DNA from: Variovorax sp. WS11
GTDB taxonomy: Bacteria > Pseudomonadota > Gammaproteobacteria > Burkholderiales > Burkholderiaceae_C
Assembly (NCBI RefSeq): GCF_010499245.1
Contig: NZ_JAAGOW010000001.1
Location: forward strand, 558,001 to 622,000
Direction of reading: 5' to 3'
Length of the DNA stretch: 64,000 nt
Part shown: piece by piece, positions 43,074 through 52,572 of the stretch
Position numbering within the stretch: the stretch's first letter is position 1
How the letters are laid out: each line of letters begins with the position of its first letter
The notes under the pieces: generated by a model
The model's database searches: none
What the model was told of the DNA's origin: nothing
The model's input: the letters and a program-made list of their open reading frames with translations, nothing else
Program-made: the position numbers and the translations under genes

Positions 43074-44540
43074 ATGCATGTGCAGCTCCAGGACATGGCG
43101 CTTTGGCGCCGGCAGGCGTACATCGACGGTCAGTGGCGAAATGCGCGATCCGAGGGCACGCTCGAAGTGGCGAATCCGGGCAACCGGCAGGTGCTTGGAA
43201 CCATCCCCTCGTGCGACGGCGTCGACACGCGGGATGCCATCGAGGCGGCGCAAGCCGCGTTGCCGGCGTGGCGGTCCCTGACTGCCCAGGATCGCGCGAC
43301 GCTGCTGCTCAAGTGGCACGACCTGATGCTGGCGCATGCCGACGATCTCGCGCTGCTGATGACGCTGGAGCAAGGCAAGCCCTTGAGCGAATCGAGAGCC
43401 GAGATCCTCTACGGCGCTTCCTTCGTGCAATGGTTCGCCGCAGAGGGCGTCCGCGCCTATGGCGAAACCATTCCGGCGACGCCATCGAACCGGCGGATCT
43501 TCGTGCGCAAGATGCCGGTGGGCGTCTGCGCGGCGATCACGCCTTGGAATTTTCCAAACGCGATGATCACGCGCAAGCTGGCACCTGCCCTTGCCGCAGG
43601 TTGCACGGTCGTCGTCAAGCCCTCGGAGCTGACACCCTACTCCGCACTGGCACTCGCCGAGCTGGGCGAGCGCGCGGGTTTTCCAAAAGGCGTCCTGAAC
43701 ATCGTGACTGGCGCCCCCGAAGGCATCGGCGCGGAGCTCACGAGCAACCCCACGGTGCGCAAGCTGACGTTCACCGGATCGACGGCGGTGGGCAAGAAGC
43801 TGTTGCGCCAGTGTGCCGACACGGTCAAGCGCGTCAGCCTCGAACTCGGCGGCAATGCGCCCGTGATCGTGTTTGACGACACCGACCTCGAGATCGCGAT
43901 CGCCGGCGTGATGGCGAGCAAGTTCCGCAACAGCGGCCAGACCTGCGTGTGTGCCAATCGCATCTACGTTCAGTCGGGCATCTACGAACAATTCGCTGAG
44001 CGCCTGGCCACCGAAGTTGGAAAACTCCACGTCGGCGTCGGCACCGAGCCTGGCGTTTCGATCGGTCCGCTGATCAACGAGGCTGCCCTTCGAAAAGTCG
44101 AGGCGCACGTCGAGGATGCGCAGGCCAAAGGCGCATCCATCGTGTCTGGCGGGAAGTCTTCCAGCCGTGGACCGCAGTTCTTCGAACCAACGGTGCTGAC
44201 GGAAGCGGACGACACCATGATGCTGGCGCACGAAGAGACTTTCGGGCCGGTCGCCGCGCTGCTCCGCTTCTCGACTGAATCCGAGGTGCTGCGCAGGGCC
44301 AATGATTCCCCCTATGGACTTGCAGCCTACGTCTTCTCCAATGACGTGAGCAGGCTGTTCCGCGTCAGCGAGTCGCTCGAATGCGGCATGGTCGGGATGA
44401 ACACGGGCGCGATCTCTACAGCGGTTGCCCCGTTCGGTGGCGTGAAGGAGTCGGGGCTCGGACGGGAAGGTTCGCGTCATGGCATCGAGGAATTCCTCGA
44501 AATCCAGACCTTGCACCTGGATCTGGGCAAGGAAGCGTAG
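43074..44540 (+). CDS. NAD(P)-dependent aldehyde dehydrogenase, succinate-semialdehyde dehydrogenase (GabD) type
   Basis: A 488-residue ALDH. It has 'MTLEQGKPLSESRAEILYGASFVQWFAAEGVRAYGETIP' and 'VGVCAAITPWNFPNAMITRKLAPALAAGCTVVVKPSELTP', both GabD-like. General-base Glu is in 'SLELGGNAPVIVFDD' and catalytic Cys in 'NSGQTCVCANRIYVQ', followed by 'FEPTVLTEADDTMMLAHEETFGPVAALLRF' and 'FGGVKESGLGREGSRHGIEEFLEI'. It is 13 bases after the HAD gene. It pairs naturally with the class III aminotransferase to turn an omega-amino acid into a diacid. Confidence 0.93.
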   Translation: MHVQLQDMALWRRQAYIDGQWRNARSEGTLEVANPGNRQVLGTIPSCDGVDTRDAIEAAQAALPAWRSLTAQDRATLLLKWHDLMLAHADDLALLMTLEQGKPLSESRAEILYGASFVQWFAAEGVRAYGETIPATPSNRRIFVRKMPVGVCAAITPWNFPNAMITRKLAPALAAGCTVVVKPSELTPYSALALAELGERAGFPKGVLNIVTGAPEGIGAELTSNPTVRKLTFTGSTAVGKKLLRQCADTVKRVSLELGGNAPVIVFDDTDLEIAIAGVMASKFRNSGQTCVCANRIYVQSGIYEQFAERLATEVGKLHVGVGTEPGVSIGPLINEAALRKVEAHVEDAQAKGASIVSGGKSSSRGPQFFEPTVLTEADDTMMLAHEETFGPVAALLRFSTESEVLRRANDSPYGLAAYVFSNDVSRLFRVSESLECGMVGMNTGAISTAVAPFGGVKESGLGREGSRHGIEEFLEIQTLHLDLGKEA

Positions 44541-44543
44541 TCA

Positions 44544-45518
44544 ATGCCCCTGCTTGCCGCGCTGACTGCCATCCTGATGTGGTCATCGCTGGCCACCCTC
44601 ACGGTGTCGCTTGCAGGGGTCCCGCCCCTGTATTTGACGGGAATGAGCCTGTTCATCGGCGGCGCGCTGTCGCTCCCCTGGGCGATGCGCTGGTCGCTCG
44701 ATTGGCGCTCACTGGCGGTTGGCATCTATGGCCAGTTCACCTATCACGTGCTTTACATCGTTGCCCTGCGCTCGGCACCGCCCGTCAATGCCAATCTCGT
44801 CCACTACGCGTGGCCGCTCCTCATCCTGCTCATGGCGCCGCTGACGGGGCAAGGACTGAAGCTCGGATGGATGCACATTCTCGCGGCAGCGGCTGCGTTC
44901 TCGGGCGTGGTCCTGGCGACCAGCGATGGTGTCGAGCTCTCGTTGCGCTGGCACCCGGGCTATGGATTCGCGCTGGCCGCGGCCTTCGTGTGGGCGACCT
45001 ATTCCATCGCAGAAGCACGTAGCAAATCCTCATCTACTGTGGATGTCGGCCCGGCTTGCATGGTGTCGGGTTTGCTTGCGCTGGCCGGCCATGCGGCTTT
45101 CGAGCCGCCCGCATCTCTCGATGCCTCGCAGTGGATGCAGATGATCGCGCTGGGCGTCGGCCCGACGGGTGGCGCCTTTTACCTCTGGAGCGTCGCCATG
45201 CGGCGCGGCGATGCGCGGATCATCGGCGTCCTGTCCAACGCAACCCCCATCCTCTCGACACTCATGCTTGTGGTCCTGGGAAGTCGATCGATGTCTCTGA
45301 CCACTGTCGGCGCTGCGCTCCTCGTTACCGCATCGAGCATTGCTGTCTTCCTCGCAAGCAAGCGCTCTTGCCGGGGGCACACTATCTCGCGTGATCAGCC
45401 GCCGCTGCTCAGCCCGCCTTGGCGGCGCTCACCGACACCCCCCACAGCCGCGGCTTGCCCTCCCACACCGAGAAGCCGCTCAAGCGCTTGCGCGAGGCCC
45501 AGGCGTCGATGCCGTTGA
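44544..45518 (+). CDS. DMT/EamA-family transporter with an aberrant C-terminal tail
   Basis: A 324-residue reading frame. The first ~280 residues form ten hydrophobic helices in two EamA repeats ('MPLLAALTAILMWSSLATLTVSLAGVPPLYLTGMSLFIGGAL...' and 'GFALAAAFVWATYSIAEARSK...'), typical of drug/metabolite exporters. After 'VFLASKRSC' (about 45372) the sequence becomes Pro/Arg/Ser-rich nonsense. It overlaps the 3' end of the opposite-strand ABC receptor gene by 110 bases. The natural stop seems lost at a junction near 45375-45408. It is 3 bases after the ALDH stop. Confidence 0.85.
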   Translation: MPLLAALTAILMWSSLATLTVSLAGVPPLYLTGMSLFIGGALSLPWAMRWSLDWRSLAVGIYGQFTYHVLYIVALRSAPPVNANLVHYAWPLLILLMAPLTGQGLKLGWMHILAAAAAFSGVVLATSDGVELSLRWHPGYGFALAAAFVWATYSIAEARSKSSSTVDVGPACMVSGLLALAGHAAFEPPASLDASQWMQMIALGVGPTGGAFYLWSVAMRRGDARIIGVLSNATPILSTLMLVVLGSRSMSLTTVGAALLVTASSIAVFLASKRSCRGHTISRDQPPLLSPPWRRSPTPPTAAACPPTPRSRSSACARPRRRCR

Positions 45519-46989
45519 ACAGCATGATCAAGGGCACCTGCTGGATCATCTGCGCATGGAGCTGGTCGAACAGCGCCTGGCGCTTCTTCGGGTCCGACTC
45601 GGCAAAGCTCTCGTCGAGCAGCTTCAGCGCCTGCGGGTCTTCCCAGACCTTGCGCGCCTGCTTGTCCTTCGGGCCGGAGAACTGCTCATAGCTCAGCGCG
45701 GGGTCGAGGCGCGACGAATAGGTGAACGAGCTGATCTGGTAGTTGCCGCTGTTGTAGCGGTCGAGCTGGGTCGCCCATTCGAGCACCTCGATCTGCGCGT
45801 TGATGCCCACCGACTGCATCATGGCCTGCGCCAGCACCGCCACCGTGTAGCTCGGCACATGGGCACGCTTGTTGGTCTGGATGGTGATCTTCTCGCCCTT
45901 GTAGCCGGCTTCGCGCAGCAGCTTCGCCGCCTGCGCCGGGTCGTAGTGGTAGCCCTTCTTTTGCGCCGCGCCGTGGAAGGCCGAAGCCTTGTAGATCGCC
46001 GAGTTGTTGACCTTGCCCAGTCCTTCGGAGGCGGCCGCCACGATCTGCTCCACATCGAGCGAGGCCGCGATGGCTTGCCGCAGCTTCTGGTTCTTCAGCA
46101 GCGGGTCGCGCGTCTGGATCAGCAGCACGTTCTTGGTGGCCTCGGTGGGCGTCTGCACGACGAGGTTGCGATCGGCCTTGAGCTCCTGCGCGTCGCTCGA
46201 GGTGATCTGGGCGGCGTCGATGGCGCCGGACTTCAGGCCCGCCGCTGCCGTGGCCGCGTCGGGCACGACCAGGAAGCGCACGCTGTCCACCAGCGGCGCC
46301 TTCAGGCCCACGAAGCCGTCGGCCTTGGTGGCGCCGGCCGCCGAGCTGTACTCCTTGAAGGCCGTGAGCGTGACGTACTCGCCCCGCTTCCACTCGCCGA
46401 GCTTGAAGGGGCCGGTGCCCACCGGCTTGTCCCAGCTGCCGTCGGCCTTCACCGAGCTCTTGTGCAGGATGGCCGTCATGCCGCAGTCGGAGCGCGCCAG
46501 CGTGTCCAGGAACACGGCCGAGGGCTTGTTGATCTTCATCACGAAGGTGGCGTCGTCAGGGGTGGCGGTCTCGACCACCTTGAGCCCGTTGCGGCCATCG
46601 AACTCGCTCATGCAGCGCCATTCGGTCTTCGGGTCCATGTAGCGCTGCCAGCTCCAGGCCACATCGGCTGCACTCAGCGCGGCGCCGTTGTGGAACTTCA
46701 CGCCCTTGCGCAGCTTGAAGGTATAGGTCAGTCCATCCTTCGAGGTCTCGACCGATTGCGCGAGCATCGGCCCCACGCTGCCATCCTGCCGGTAGCCGAC
46801 CAGGCCTTCGACCATGTTCAGCACGACGCCGTCGGTGGTGTTGTCGCGGTTGACGCCCGGATTGGTCGAGCGGATGTCGGCGGGTTGCGCGACCGTGACG
46901 ACGGCGGTCTGGGCCAGAGCGCCGGTGCCGCCGAGACAGGCGAGGCAGGCGCCGGCGAGCGTGGTCAGTCGGAAGAGATGGCGGGGCAT
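45409..46989 (-). CDS. ABC transporter substrate-binding protein, peptide/nickel (SBP_bac_5) family
   Basis: A 526-residue periplasmic receptor. The Sec signal 'RLTTLAGACLACLGGTGALAQT' is followed by 'DGVVLNMVEGLVGYRQDGSVGPMLAQSVETSKDGLTYTFKLRKGVKFHNGAALSAADVAWSWQRYMDP', the family signature, then 'PVGTGPFKLGEWKRGEYVTLTAFKEY'. It has two Cys in the mature chain (CMSEF and DCGM). ATG 46989 with AGGAG upstream is chosen. Together with the genes at 47033-50471 it makes a complete Dpp/Opp-type importer. Confidence 0.93.
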   Translation of the reverse strand: MPRHLFRLTTLAGACLACLGGTGALAQTAVVTVAQPADIRSTNPGVNRDNTTDGVVLNMVEGLVGYRQDGSVGPMLAQSVETSKDGLTYTFKLRKGVKFHNGAALSAADVAWSWQRYMDPKTEWRCMSEFDGRNGLKVVETATPDDATFVMKINKPSAVFLDTLARSDCGMTAILHKSSVKADGSWDKPVGTGPFKLGEWKRGEYVTLTAFKEYSSAAGATKADGFVGLKAPLVDSVRFLVVPDAATAAAGLKSGAIDAAQITSSDAQELKADRNLVVQTPTEATKNVLLIQTRDPLLKNQKLRQAIAASLDVEQIVAAASEGLGKVNNSAIYKASAFHGAAQKKGYHYDPAQAAKLLREAGYKGEKITIQTNKRAHVPSYTVAVLAQAMMQSVGINAQIEVLEWATQLDRYNSGNYQISSFTYSSRLDPALSYEQFSGPKDKQARKVWEDPQALKLLDESFAESDPKKRQALFDQLHAQMIQQVPLIMLFNGIDAWASRKRLSGFSVWEGKPRLWGVSVSAAKAG

Positions 46990-47032
46990 GAAGTACTCCT
47001 GCGGGCTAGATGCAAAGACAGATCGGAAAAGG

Positions 47033-48697
47033 TCAAGCGGCGAGGGGAAGCTCAGCGCCGAAGCGCCAGCGCAGACGCACGCCGCCGGCCTGGGTCGGCT
47101 CCAGCGCCGGGATCGCCGACAGCAGCTTGCGTGTGTAGTCCTGCTGCGGCGCATCGAAGACGGCATCGCGCGAGCCCTGCTCGACGATGCGGCCATCGTG
47201 CATCACGATCACGCGGTCGGCCACCTGCTCGACCACGCCGAGGTCGTGGCTGATGAAGAGGCACGAGAAACCGTGCCGCCGCTGCAGCTCGGCGAACAGC
47301 TCCAGCACCTGCGCGCGCACCGTCACGTCGAGGGCGGACACCGGCTCGTCGGCGATCACGAAGGCGGGCCGGCGCACGATGGCGCGGGCAATCGCCACGC
47401 GCTGCCGCTGCCCGCCCGAGAGCTCGTGCGGATGGCGTTGCGCGAAGCCCGTCCCGAGGCCGACCTCGTCGAGCACCTCGGCGACGCGGTGCGCCTTGTC
47501 GTTCGCCGACATGCCCTTGACCAGCCGCAGTCCTCCGCCGACCAGCTGGTCCACGGTCATCCGCGGGTCGAGCGAGGCGTACGGGTCCTGGAACACCATC
47601 TGGCACTGCATGCGGTAGTCGAACCAGCCCGCGTCCGAGCGCGCGATCGGGCGGCCGCGGAACCGGATTTCGCCGCCGCCGGGCTCCAGCAGCCCGGCGA
47701 TGGCGCGGCCCAGCGTGGTCTTGCCCGAGCCGGAGCCGCCGACCACCGCGACCACTTCGCGCGGGCGCACCACCAGGTCGATGCCGTGCAGCGCGCGCTT
47801 GGGCACGGGCCTGGAGAACAGCCGGCGGCGGCCGGGGTAGTCGATGACGAGGCCGCGCACCTCGACCACCGGCGCCTCGTCCGCCACGGCGCGGGCGGGC
47901 TGCCGGCGCGGCATGGCGTGCAGCAGTTCGCGCGTGTAGTCGTGCTTCGGGCGCTCGAGCAGCGTCTCGGTGTAGCCGGCCTCCTTCACCTCGCCGTGGC
48001 GCATCACGATCACGCGCTGCGTGAAGCGCGCCACCATCGGCAGGTCATGGCTGATCATCAGCACGGCCGTCATGTGTTCGCGGGTCAACCCGAGCATCAG
48101 CTCCAGCACGTCGCGCTGCACCACTGCGTCGAGCGCGGTGGTGGGCTCGTCGGCGATGAGCAGCGCGGGCTCGAGCAGCATCACCGAGGCCAGCATCATG
48201 CGCTGGCGCATGCCGCCCGAGAACTCGTGCGGCCACGCGTCCAGCGCGCCCTTCGGGTCACGGATGCCCACGCGCGCCAGCATGTCGAGGATGCGCGAGC
48301 GCCGAGCCTCGGCCGATAGTGCGCGCCGGTGCAGCGCCAGCCCCTCGTCGAGCTGGCGGCCGATGGTCATCGACGGATTGAGGGAAGTCATCGGCTCCTG
48401 GAACACCATGCCCACGCGCGCGCCGCGCAGCTCGCGCAGCCGTGCAGGCTTGGCCTGCGTGAGGTCTTCGCCCTCGAACAGGACGCGGCCCGCGGTGCGC
48501 ACCAGCGGCGGCGGCGTCAGGCCCATGATGGCGCGCGCGGCCTGCGTCTTGCCGCTGCCCGATTCGCCGACGATGCCCACCATCTCGCCCGGCGCGATGT
48601 CGAAGGACACGTTGCGCACGATCTCGCGCCCGCCCTCGCCCACCGCCAGCGTCAGGCCTTCCACGCTCACCAGCGGCCGGTTCTTGGTCGTCGTCAT
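47033..48697 (-). CDS. ABC transporter ATP-binding protein, fused DppD-DppF-type
   Basis: A 554-residue protein with two complete ATPase domains. Domain 1 has Walker A GESGSGKT (44-51), 'FSGGMRQRMMLASVMLLEPALLIADEPTTALDAVVQ' and 'LMISHDLPMVARF'. Domain 2, after a linker near residue 265, has 'GGSGSGKTTLGRAIAGLLEPGGGEI', 'QMVFQDPYASLDPRMTV', 'LSGGQRQRVAIARAIVRRPAFVIADEPVSALDVTV' and 'FISHDLGVVEQVADRV'. It replaces the usual two separate ATPases. Its ATG overlaps the permease stop by 4 bases. Confidence 0.93.
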   Translation of the reverse strand: MTTTKNRPLVSVEGLTLAVGEGGREIVRNVSFDIAPGEMVGIVGESGSGKTQAARAIMGLTPPPLVRTAGRVLFEGEDLTQAKPARLRELRGARVGMVFQEPMTSLNPSMTIGRQLDEGLALHRRALSAEARRSRILDMLARVGIRDPKGALDAWPHEFSGGMRQRMMLASVMLLEPALLIADEPTTALDAVVQRDVLELMLGLTREHMTAVLMISHDLPMVARFTQRVIVMRHGEVKEAGYTETLLERPKHDYTRELLHAMPRRQPARAVADEAPVVEVRGLVIDYPGRRRLFSRPVPKRALHGIDLVVRPREVVAVVGGSGSGKTTLGRAIAGLLEPGGGEIRFRGRPIARSDAGWFDYRMQCQMVFQDPYASLDPRMTVDQLVGGGLRLVKGMSANDKAHRVAEVLDEVGLGTGFAQRHPHELSGGQRQRVAIARAIVRRPAFVIADEPVSALDVTVRAQVLELFAELQRRHGFSCLFISHDLGVVEQVADRVIVMHDGRIVEQGSRDAVFDAPQQDYTRKLLSAIPALEPTQAGGVRLRWRFGAELPLAA

Positions 48698-49530
48698 TGC
48701 ACGCCCTTCATGCGCGGATCGAGCCAGTCGCGCACGGCGTCGCCCAGCAGGTTGATGCCCAGCAGCGTCAGCGCAATGCACAGGCCCGGAAGAATGGAAA
48801 GATGGCTGGCCTGCGCCATGAACGGGCGGGCCGAGGCGAGCATGTTGCCCCAGGTGGGCGCCGGCGGCGGCACGCCCAGGCCGAGGAAGGAGAGCGCGCT
48901 CTCGGCCAGGATGGTCCAGCCGAACATCGAGGTGGCCAGCACCGTCAGCGGTGCCGTGCAGTTGGGCAGCACGTGGCGCACCATGGTGTAGAGCTCGGAG
49001 TTGCCGAGCACCCGCGAGGACTCGATGAACTCCTTCTCGCGCAGCGACAGCACCGTGCCGCGCACGATGCGCGCCACCGAGGGCGTGTAGGCCAGGCCGA
49101 GCGCCAGGACGATGCCGTATTTGTTGGCGCCCACCACCGCCAGCAACCCCAGCGCCAGCAGCAGGCCCGGAAAGGCCAGCAGCGCGTTGTTGAAGGCCAT
49201 CACGATGCGATCGGTCCAGCCGCGCAGGAAGCCGGTGAGCACGCCGACGATGCTCCCTGCCACGATCGAGAAGCTCACGGTCAAGAGGCTGATCCACACG
49301 CTGGTCGAGGCGCCGGCCATGAGGCGCGACAGCTCGTCGCGGCCGAACTCGTCGGTGCCCAGCAGGTAGGCGCCGTCGGGCAGCTTCAGGCGCGAGCCGA
49401 AGTTGATGCGCAGCGGATCGTGCGGCGTCCACACCGCACCGGCGATGGCGGCCAGCACGATCACGCCGACGATCAGCAGGCCCAGCGAGGCGTTGAGGGG
49501 AATGCGCTTCTTGCGCTTCATCGTGCTCAT
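48694..49530 (-). CDS. ABC transporter permease (DppC family)
   Basis: A 278-residue permease. It has an N-terminal helix 'LGLLIVGVIVLAAIAGAVW', the DppC pattern 'PHDPLRINFGSRLKLPDGAYLLGTDEFGRDELSRLMAGASTSV', and the EAA loop 'RVLGNSELYTMVRHVLPNCTAPLTVLATSMFGWTILAESALSFLGLGVPPPAPTWGNML'. ATG 49530 is preferred (MKRKK at 49521 is possible); it overlaps the DppB-like stop by 4 bases. Confidence 0.92.
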   Translation of the reverse strand: MSTMKRKKRIPLNASLGLLIVGVIVLAAIAGAVWTPHDPLRINFGSRLKLPDGAYLLGTDEFGRDELSRLMAGASTSVWISLLTVSFSIVAGSIVGVLTGFLRGWTDRIVMAFNNALLAFPGLLLALGLLAVVGANKYGIVLALGLAYTPSVARIVRGTVLSLREKEFIESSRVLGNSELYTMVRHVLPNCTAPLTVLATSMFGWTILAESALSFLGLGVPPPAPTWGNMLASARPFMAQASHLSILPGLCIALTLLGINLLGDAVRDWLDPRMKGVQ

Positions 49531-50471
49531 TCGACGGCCACCCGCGGATCGAAGAAGGGATAACAAAGGTCGATGACGAGGTTGACCACCACGTAGATCA
49601 CCGCCACGCACAGCAGGCAACCCTGGATCACCGGATAGTCGCGCGCGAAGATCGCGTCGACCAGCAGGCGGCCGAGGCCGGGAAGGGTGAACACCGTCTC
49701 GACCACCGCGATGCCGCCGAGCAGGTTGCCCAGCACCAGGCCGATCAGCGTCCAGGTCGGGCCGAAGGCGTTGCGGAAGGCGTGGCGCATCAGCACCGCG
49801 CGCTCCGACAGGCCCTTGGCCCGCGCATGGGTGATGTAGTCGAGCCGCAGCACCTCCAGCGTGCTGGCGCGGGCCATGCGCATGAGCACGCCGATCTCGT
49901 GCAGGAACAGCGTGAGCACCGGCAGCACGAGGTAGAGCAGGCCTTCCTTCCAGTCTTCGGCGATGCCCACGTAGCCCACCACCGGCAGGCAGCCCAGCTT
50001 GAGCCCGAACAGCAGCAACAGAAGCAGGCCCAGCCAGAAGGTCGGGATCGACACCAGCAGCGTGGCCGAGCCGACCAGCAGCAGGTCGGGCGCACCGTTC
50101 TGCTTCCAGGCGGCGATCATGCCGGCGGGCACCGCCACCAGCGCGGCGAGCACAACGGCCACCAGCACGATGCGCCCGCTGATCAGGAAGCGATCGGCCA
50201 CCAGCGGCAGCACCGGCTGGCCGCTGTTGATGGAGTTGCCGAGGTCGCCCTGCAGCACGTGGCCGAACCAGATGCCGAACTGCGCCGGCAGCGGGCGGTC
50301 GAGGCCGAGCCGGGCGCGCAGGTCGGCCAGGCTCGCGGGGGTGGCGAGATCGCCCAGCAGCAACTGCGCGGGGTCGCCGGGGATCAATCGAATCAGCACG
50401 AACACCGCCACCGCCACGATGAGCAGTGTGGGGATCGCCATCGCGATGCGTGCCGCTGCAAAACGGAACAT
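49527..50471 (-). CDS. ABC transporter permease (DppB family)
   Basis: A 314-residue permease with six predicted helices. It has 'FAAARIAMAIPTLLIVAVAVFVLIRLIPGDPAQLLLG' at the start, 'ARLGLDRPLPAQFGIWFGHVLQGDLGNSINSGQPV', the EAA motif region 'MARASTLEVLRLDYITHARAKGLSERAVLMRHAFRNAFGPTWTLIGLVLGNLLGGIAVVETVFTLPGLGRLLVDAI' and a terminal 'DLCYPFFDPRV'. It lies 34 bases after the hydrolase gene upstream. Confidence 0.93.
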   Translation of the reverse strand: MFRFAAARIAMAIPTLLIVAVAVFVLIRLIPGDPAQLLLGDLATPASLADLRARLGLDRPLPAQFGIWFGHVLQGDLGNSINSGQPVLPLVADRFLISGRIVLVAVVLAALVAVPAGMIAAWKQNGAPDLLLVGSATLLVSIPTFWLGLLLLLLFGLKLGCLPVVGYVGIAEDWKEGLLYLVLPVLTLFLHEIGVLMRMARASTLEVLRLDYITHARAKGLSERAVLMRHAFRNAFGPTWTLIGLVLGNLLGGIAVVETVFTLPGLGRLLVDAIFARDYPVIQGCLLCVAVIYVVVNLVIDLCYPFFDPRVAVE

Positions 50472-50505
50472 GGCTTTCCTTCTTGGACGGGTGGCGCGCG
50501 CCTGG

Positions 50506-51396
50506 TCAGGCCGAGGCCGGCGTGCCGCGCAGCGCGGTCAGCGCGCCCGCGAAGAAGTCCTGCACCCGGCCCACGCAGGCCAGGCCGTTGTGCGGCACGT
50601 TGTCGAGCAAGTCGAACGTCACCTTCACGCCGACGGCCTCGAAGGAGCGGCGCAGGGTGTCGAGCCGCTCGGGCCGGGTGCGGCCGGCGTCGTTGGCGCC
50701 GGGCATGTAGAACTTGCCGCCTTCGCGGTGCGTGATCTCCCAGGTCTCGATGTCGGCCTTGCCCGCGATCATCTGCACCGGCACCTGGCGCAGCGCCGCC
50801 AGGTTCATGGGCTTGCCGAAGCGCTCGGCGAAGTCCTGCGTGCCGACCCACCAGCCGCGCTCCGGATCGATCAGCGTGACCGAGCCCGGCGCGCCGATGG
50901 ACACGGCCCACAGGCGCTCGGGATGGAGCATGGCGAAGCGGTTGGCGAACTGCCCGCCGCCCGAGTAGCCGGAGAGCGCGAAGCGGCTGAAGTCGCAGTC
51001 GAACTTCTCACCCACCTCGGCCACCATGTCGAGCAGGATCTGGTCGTAGCGGATGTCGGCCTCGATCAGCTGCTTGAACCCGTCGCGGTTGCCGTCGCCT
51101 CGCACGCCGACGGGGAAGAGCGGGCACAGCACGATGCAGTCGTTCCACTTCGCGAAGCCGCTGAAAGCCTCGCGGTAGTTGACGAAGGCGCGGCCGGTGC
51201 CGTGCATCACCACCACCAGCTGCATGGGGCGCGCGCCGGGCTTGCCGATGTGGTGCGGCACGTAGGTGCAGTACGAGAAGCGCGGATCGCTGCGCAGGGC
51301 GTAGATGGTGCTCGGCCCCAGGTCGTAGAGGGCGCGGGCGCGCTGGTCGGCAAGGGCTGCCGGGGCCAGGGAGGAGGCTTCGAGGGTCTTGGTCAT
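50506..51396 (-). CDS. Alpha/beta-hydrolase fold protein
   Basis: A 296-residue cytoplasmic hydrolase. The oxyanion loop 'LVVVMHGTGRAF' (64-68 HGTG region) and the nucleophile elbow 'LSGYSGGGQFANRFAMLHPERL' with S145 are clear. The acid is probably the Asp in 'IAGKADIETWE' and the His in 'NVPHNGLACVG'. It has no signal peptide. It shares an operon with the C45 protein upstream (39-base gap) and the importer downstream, which suggests sequential hydrolysis of the imported compound. Substrate unknown. Confidence 0.85.
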   Translation of the reverse strand: MTKTLEASSLAPAALADQRARALYDLGPSTIYALRSDPRFSYCTYVPHHIGKPGARPMQLVVVMHGTGRAFVNYREAFSGFAKWNDCIVLCPLFPVGVRGDGNRDGFKQLIEADIRYDQILLDMVAEVGEKFDCDFSRFALSGYSGGGQFANRFAMLHPERLWAVSIGAPGSVTLIDPERGWWVGTQDFAERFGKPMNLAALRQVPVQMIAGKADIETWEITHREGGKFYMPGANDAGRTRPERLDTLRRSFEAVGVKVTFDLLDNVPHNGLACVGRVQDFFAGALTALRGTPASA

Positions 51397-51435
51397 GAAG
51401 GAGTGGATCGCGAAAGGATACGAAAAGGCAAAGCG

Positions 51436-52572
51436 CTAGAGCGTGTATTCCTGGAAGCTGCGCCCCTCGTAAGGCTTGCGCGCCACCCACATCACCCGCT
51501 GCGCCGCGTCCATGATCGTGGTGGCCACGGTGGCCGAGATGCTGCTGAAGTCGGCCGGCTTGGGCGTGCGCAGCACGCCGTCGGGCTTGCCGAATTCGTC
51601 GGCCAGCGCGGCCTTCACATGCGTCCAGCCGATGGGACCCTCGACGCGGCCGAGCGCGTTCTCCACGCGGTGCTGGCGATAGATGCTGTCGGGGCGCTGC
51701 GGCAGGCCCGGGTCGCGCAGCTTCATCAGTGCGGCCGGCGACATCCAGTGGTTGGCGTGCACCAGCAGGTCATCCTCCGGCAGGGTCCAGAAGATCTCGC
51801 CCGGCGAGGTCTCCAGGCTGATGCCCCAGCCGTCTTCGGCACCGGCCTGTGCCAGGATCATGTTGTTGGCGCAGTAGCGCTTGGAGGCCCAGATGGTCCG
51901 CATCGCCTGCGCCAGGTTGGCGGACTCCAGCACACGGCGGCGCAGCAGCACCAGCGGCACGCCGGGGCCTTGGCGGAAGTCCTCGTTGCTGGTCAGCGAA
52001 TTGCCGGTGAGCGACACGCCGTTGGCGTTGAAGCCGTGCCGGGCCAGCGCGCCGGCCTCGGTGAAGGTCAACATGTCGGGGCCACCGTCTTCGCTGCGAA
52101 TGCGCAGCACGATGCCGGTGTCGACGCATTCCTGGCGCCAGTCCCAGTTGTGGGCGTGCATGAGCCGGCCGGTGGCCGCGCGCGCGGGCAGCACGAGCAG
52201 GCCGGTGCAGTCGCCGTCTTCGGACGAGGCTGCATCGGCAGCCGCCTGGTCCCTGGACTTCAGCTCGGCATAGCCGAACAGCATTTCGGTACGGCAGTTG
52301 ATCATCACCACGTCTTCGAGCGCCACGCCTGCGCCTTCGGCGATGCCGCGCATCTCCTCGAGGTAGCGCGCGTCGTAGGCCTCGATCACCGGCAGCATGG
52401 ACTGGGCCAGGCGCCGGGTGGTGGCCGCGTCGAGCCCGCGGCGCTCGAGCTGGGCGCGGTACAGCGCGATGCCGCCGGCCACGCGCTCGGGCACGGCGCG
52501 CCCGTGCTGGACGCCGCGCGCATGGGGCGGGCCGGAAACATCGACGAGGGGAAAGTGTTCTGGGGTGGTCAT
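51436..52572 (-). CDS. C45-type Ntn hydrolase (acyl-CoA:6-aminopenicillanate acyltransferase-like)
   Basis: A 378-residue protein of the C45 autoproteolytic family. The signature 'SSEDGDCTGLLVLPARAATGRLMHAHNWDW' puts the nucleophile at C122, which would become N-terminal after self-cleavage between D121 and C122. 'GFNANGVSLTGNSLTSNEDFRQGPGVPLVLLRRRVLESANLAQAMRTI' and 'NMILAQAGAEDGWGISLETSPGEIFW' follow family order. Members cleave or transfer acyl groups on amides, including beta-lactam side chains and N-acyl amino acids. Start ATG 52572; it is first in the operon and divergent from LysR. Confidence 0.85.
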   Translation of the reverse strand: MTTPEHFPLVDVSGPPHARGVQHGRAVPERVAGGIALYRAQLERRGLDAATTRRLAQSMLPVIEAYDARYLEEMRGIAEGAGVALEDVVMINCRTEMLFGYAELKSRDQAAADAASSEDGDCTGLLVLPARAATGRLMHAHNWDWRQECVDTGIVLRIRSEDGGPDMLTFTEAGALARHGFNANGVSLTGNSLTSNEDFRQGPGVPLVLLRRRVLESANLAQAMRTIWASKRYCANNMILAQAGAEDGWGISLETSPGEIFWTLPEDDLLVHANHWMSPAALMKLRDPGLPQRPDSIYRQHRVENALGRVEGPIGWTHVKAALADEFGKPDGVLRTPKPADFSSISATVATTIMDAAQRVMWVARKPYEGRSFQEYTL

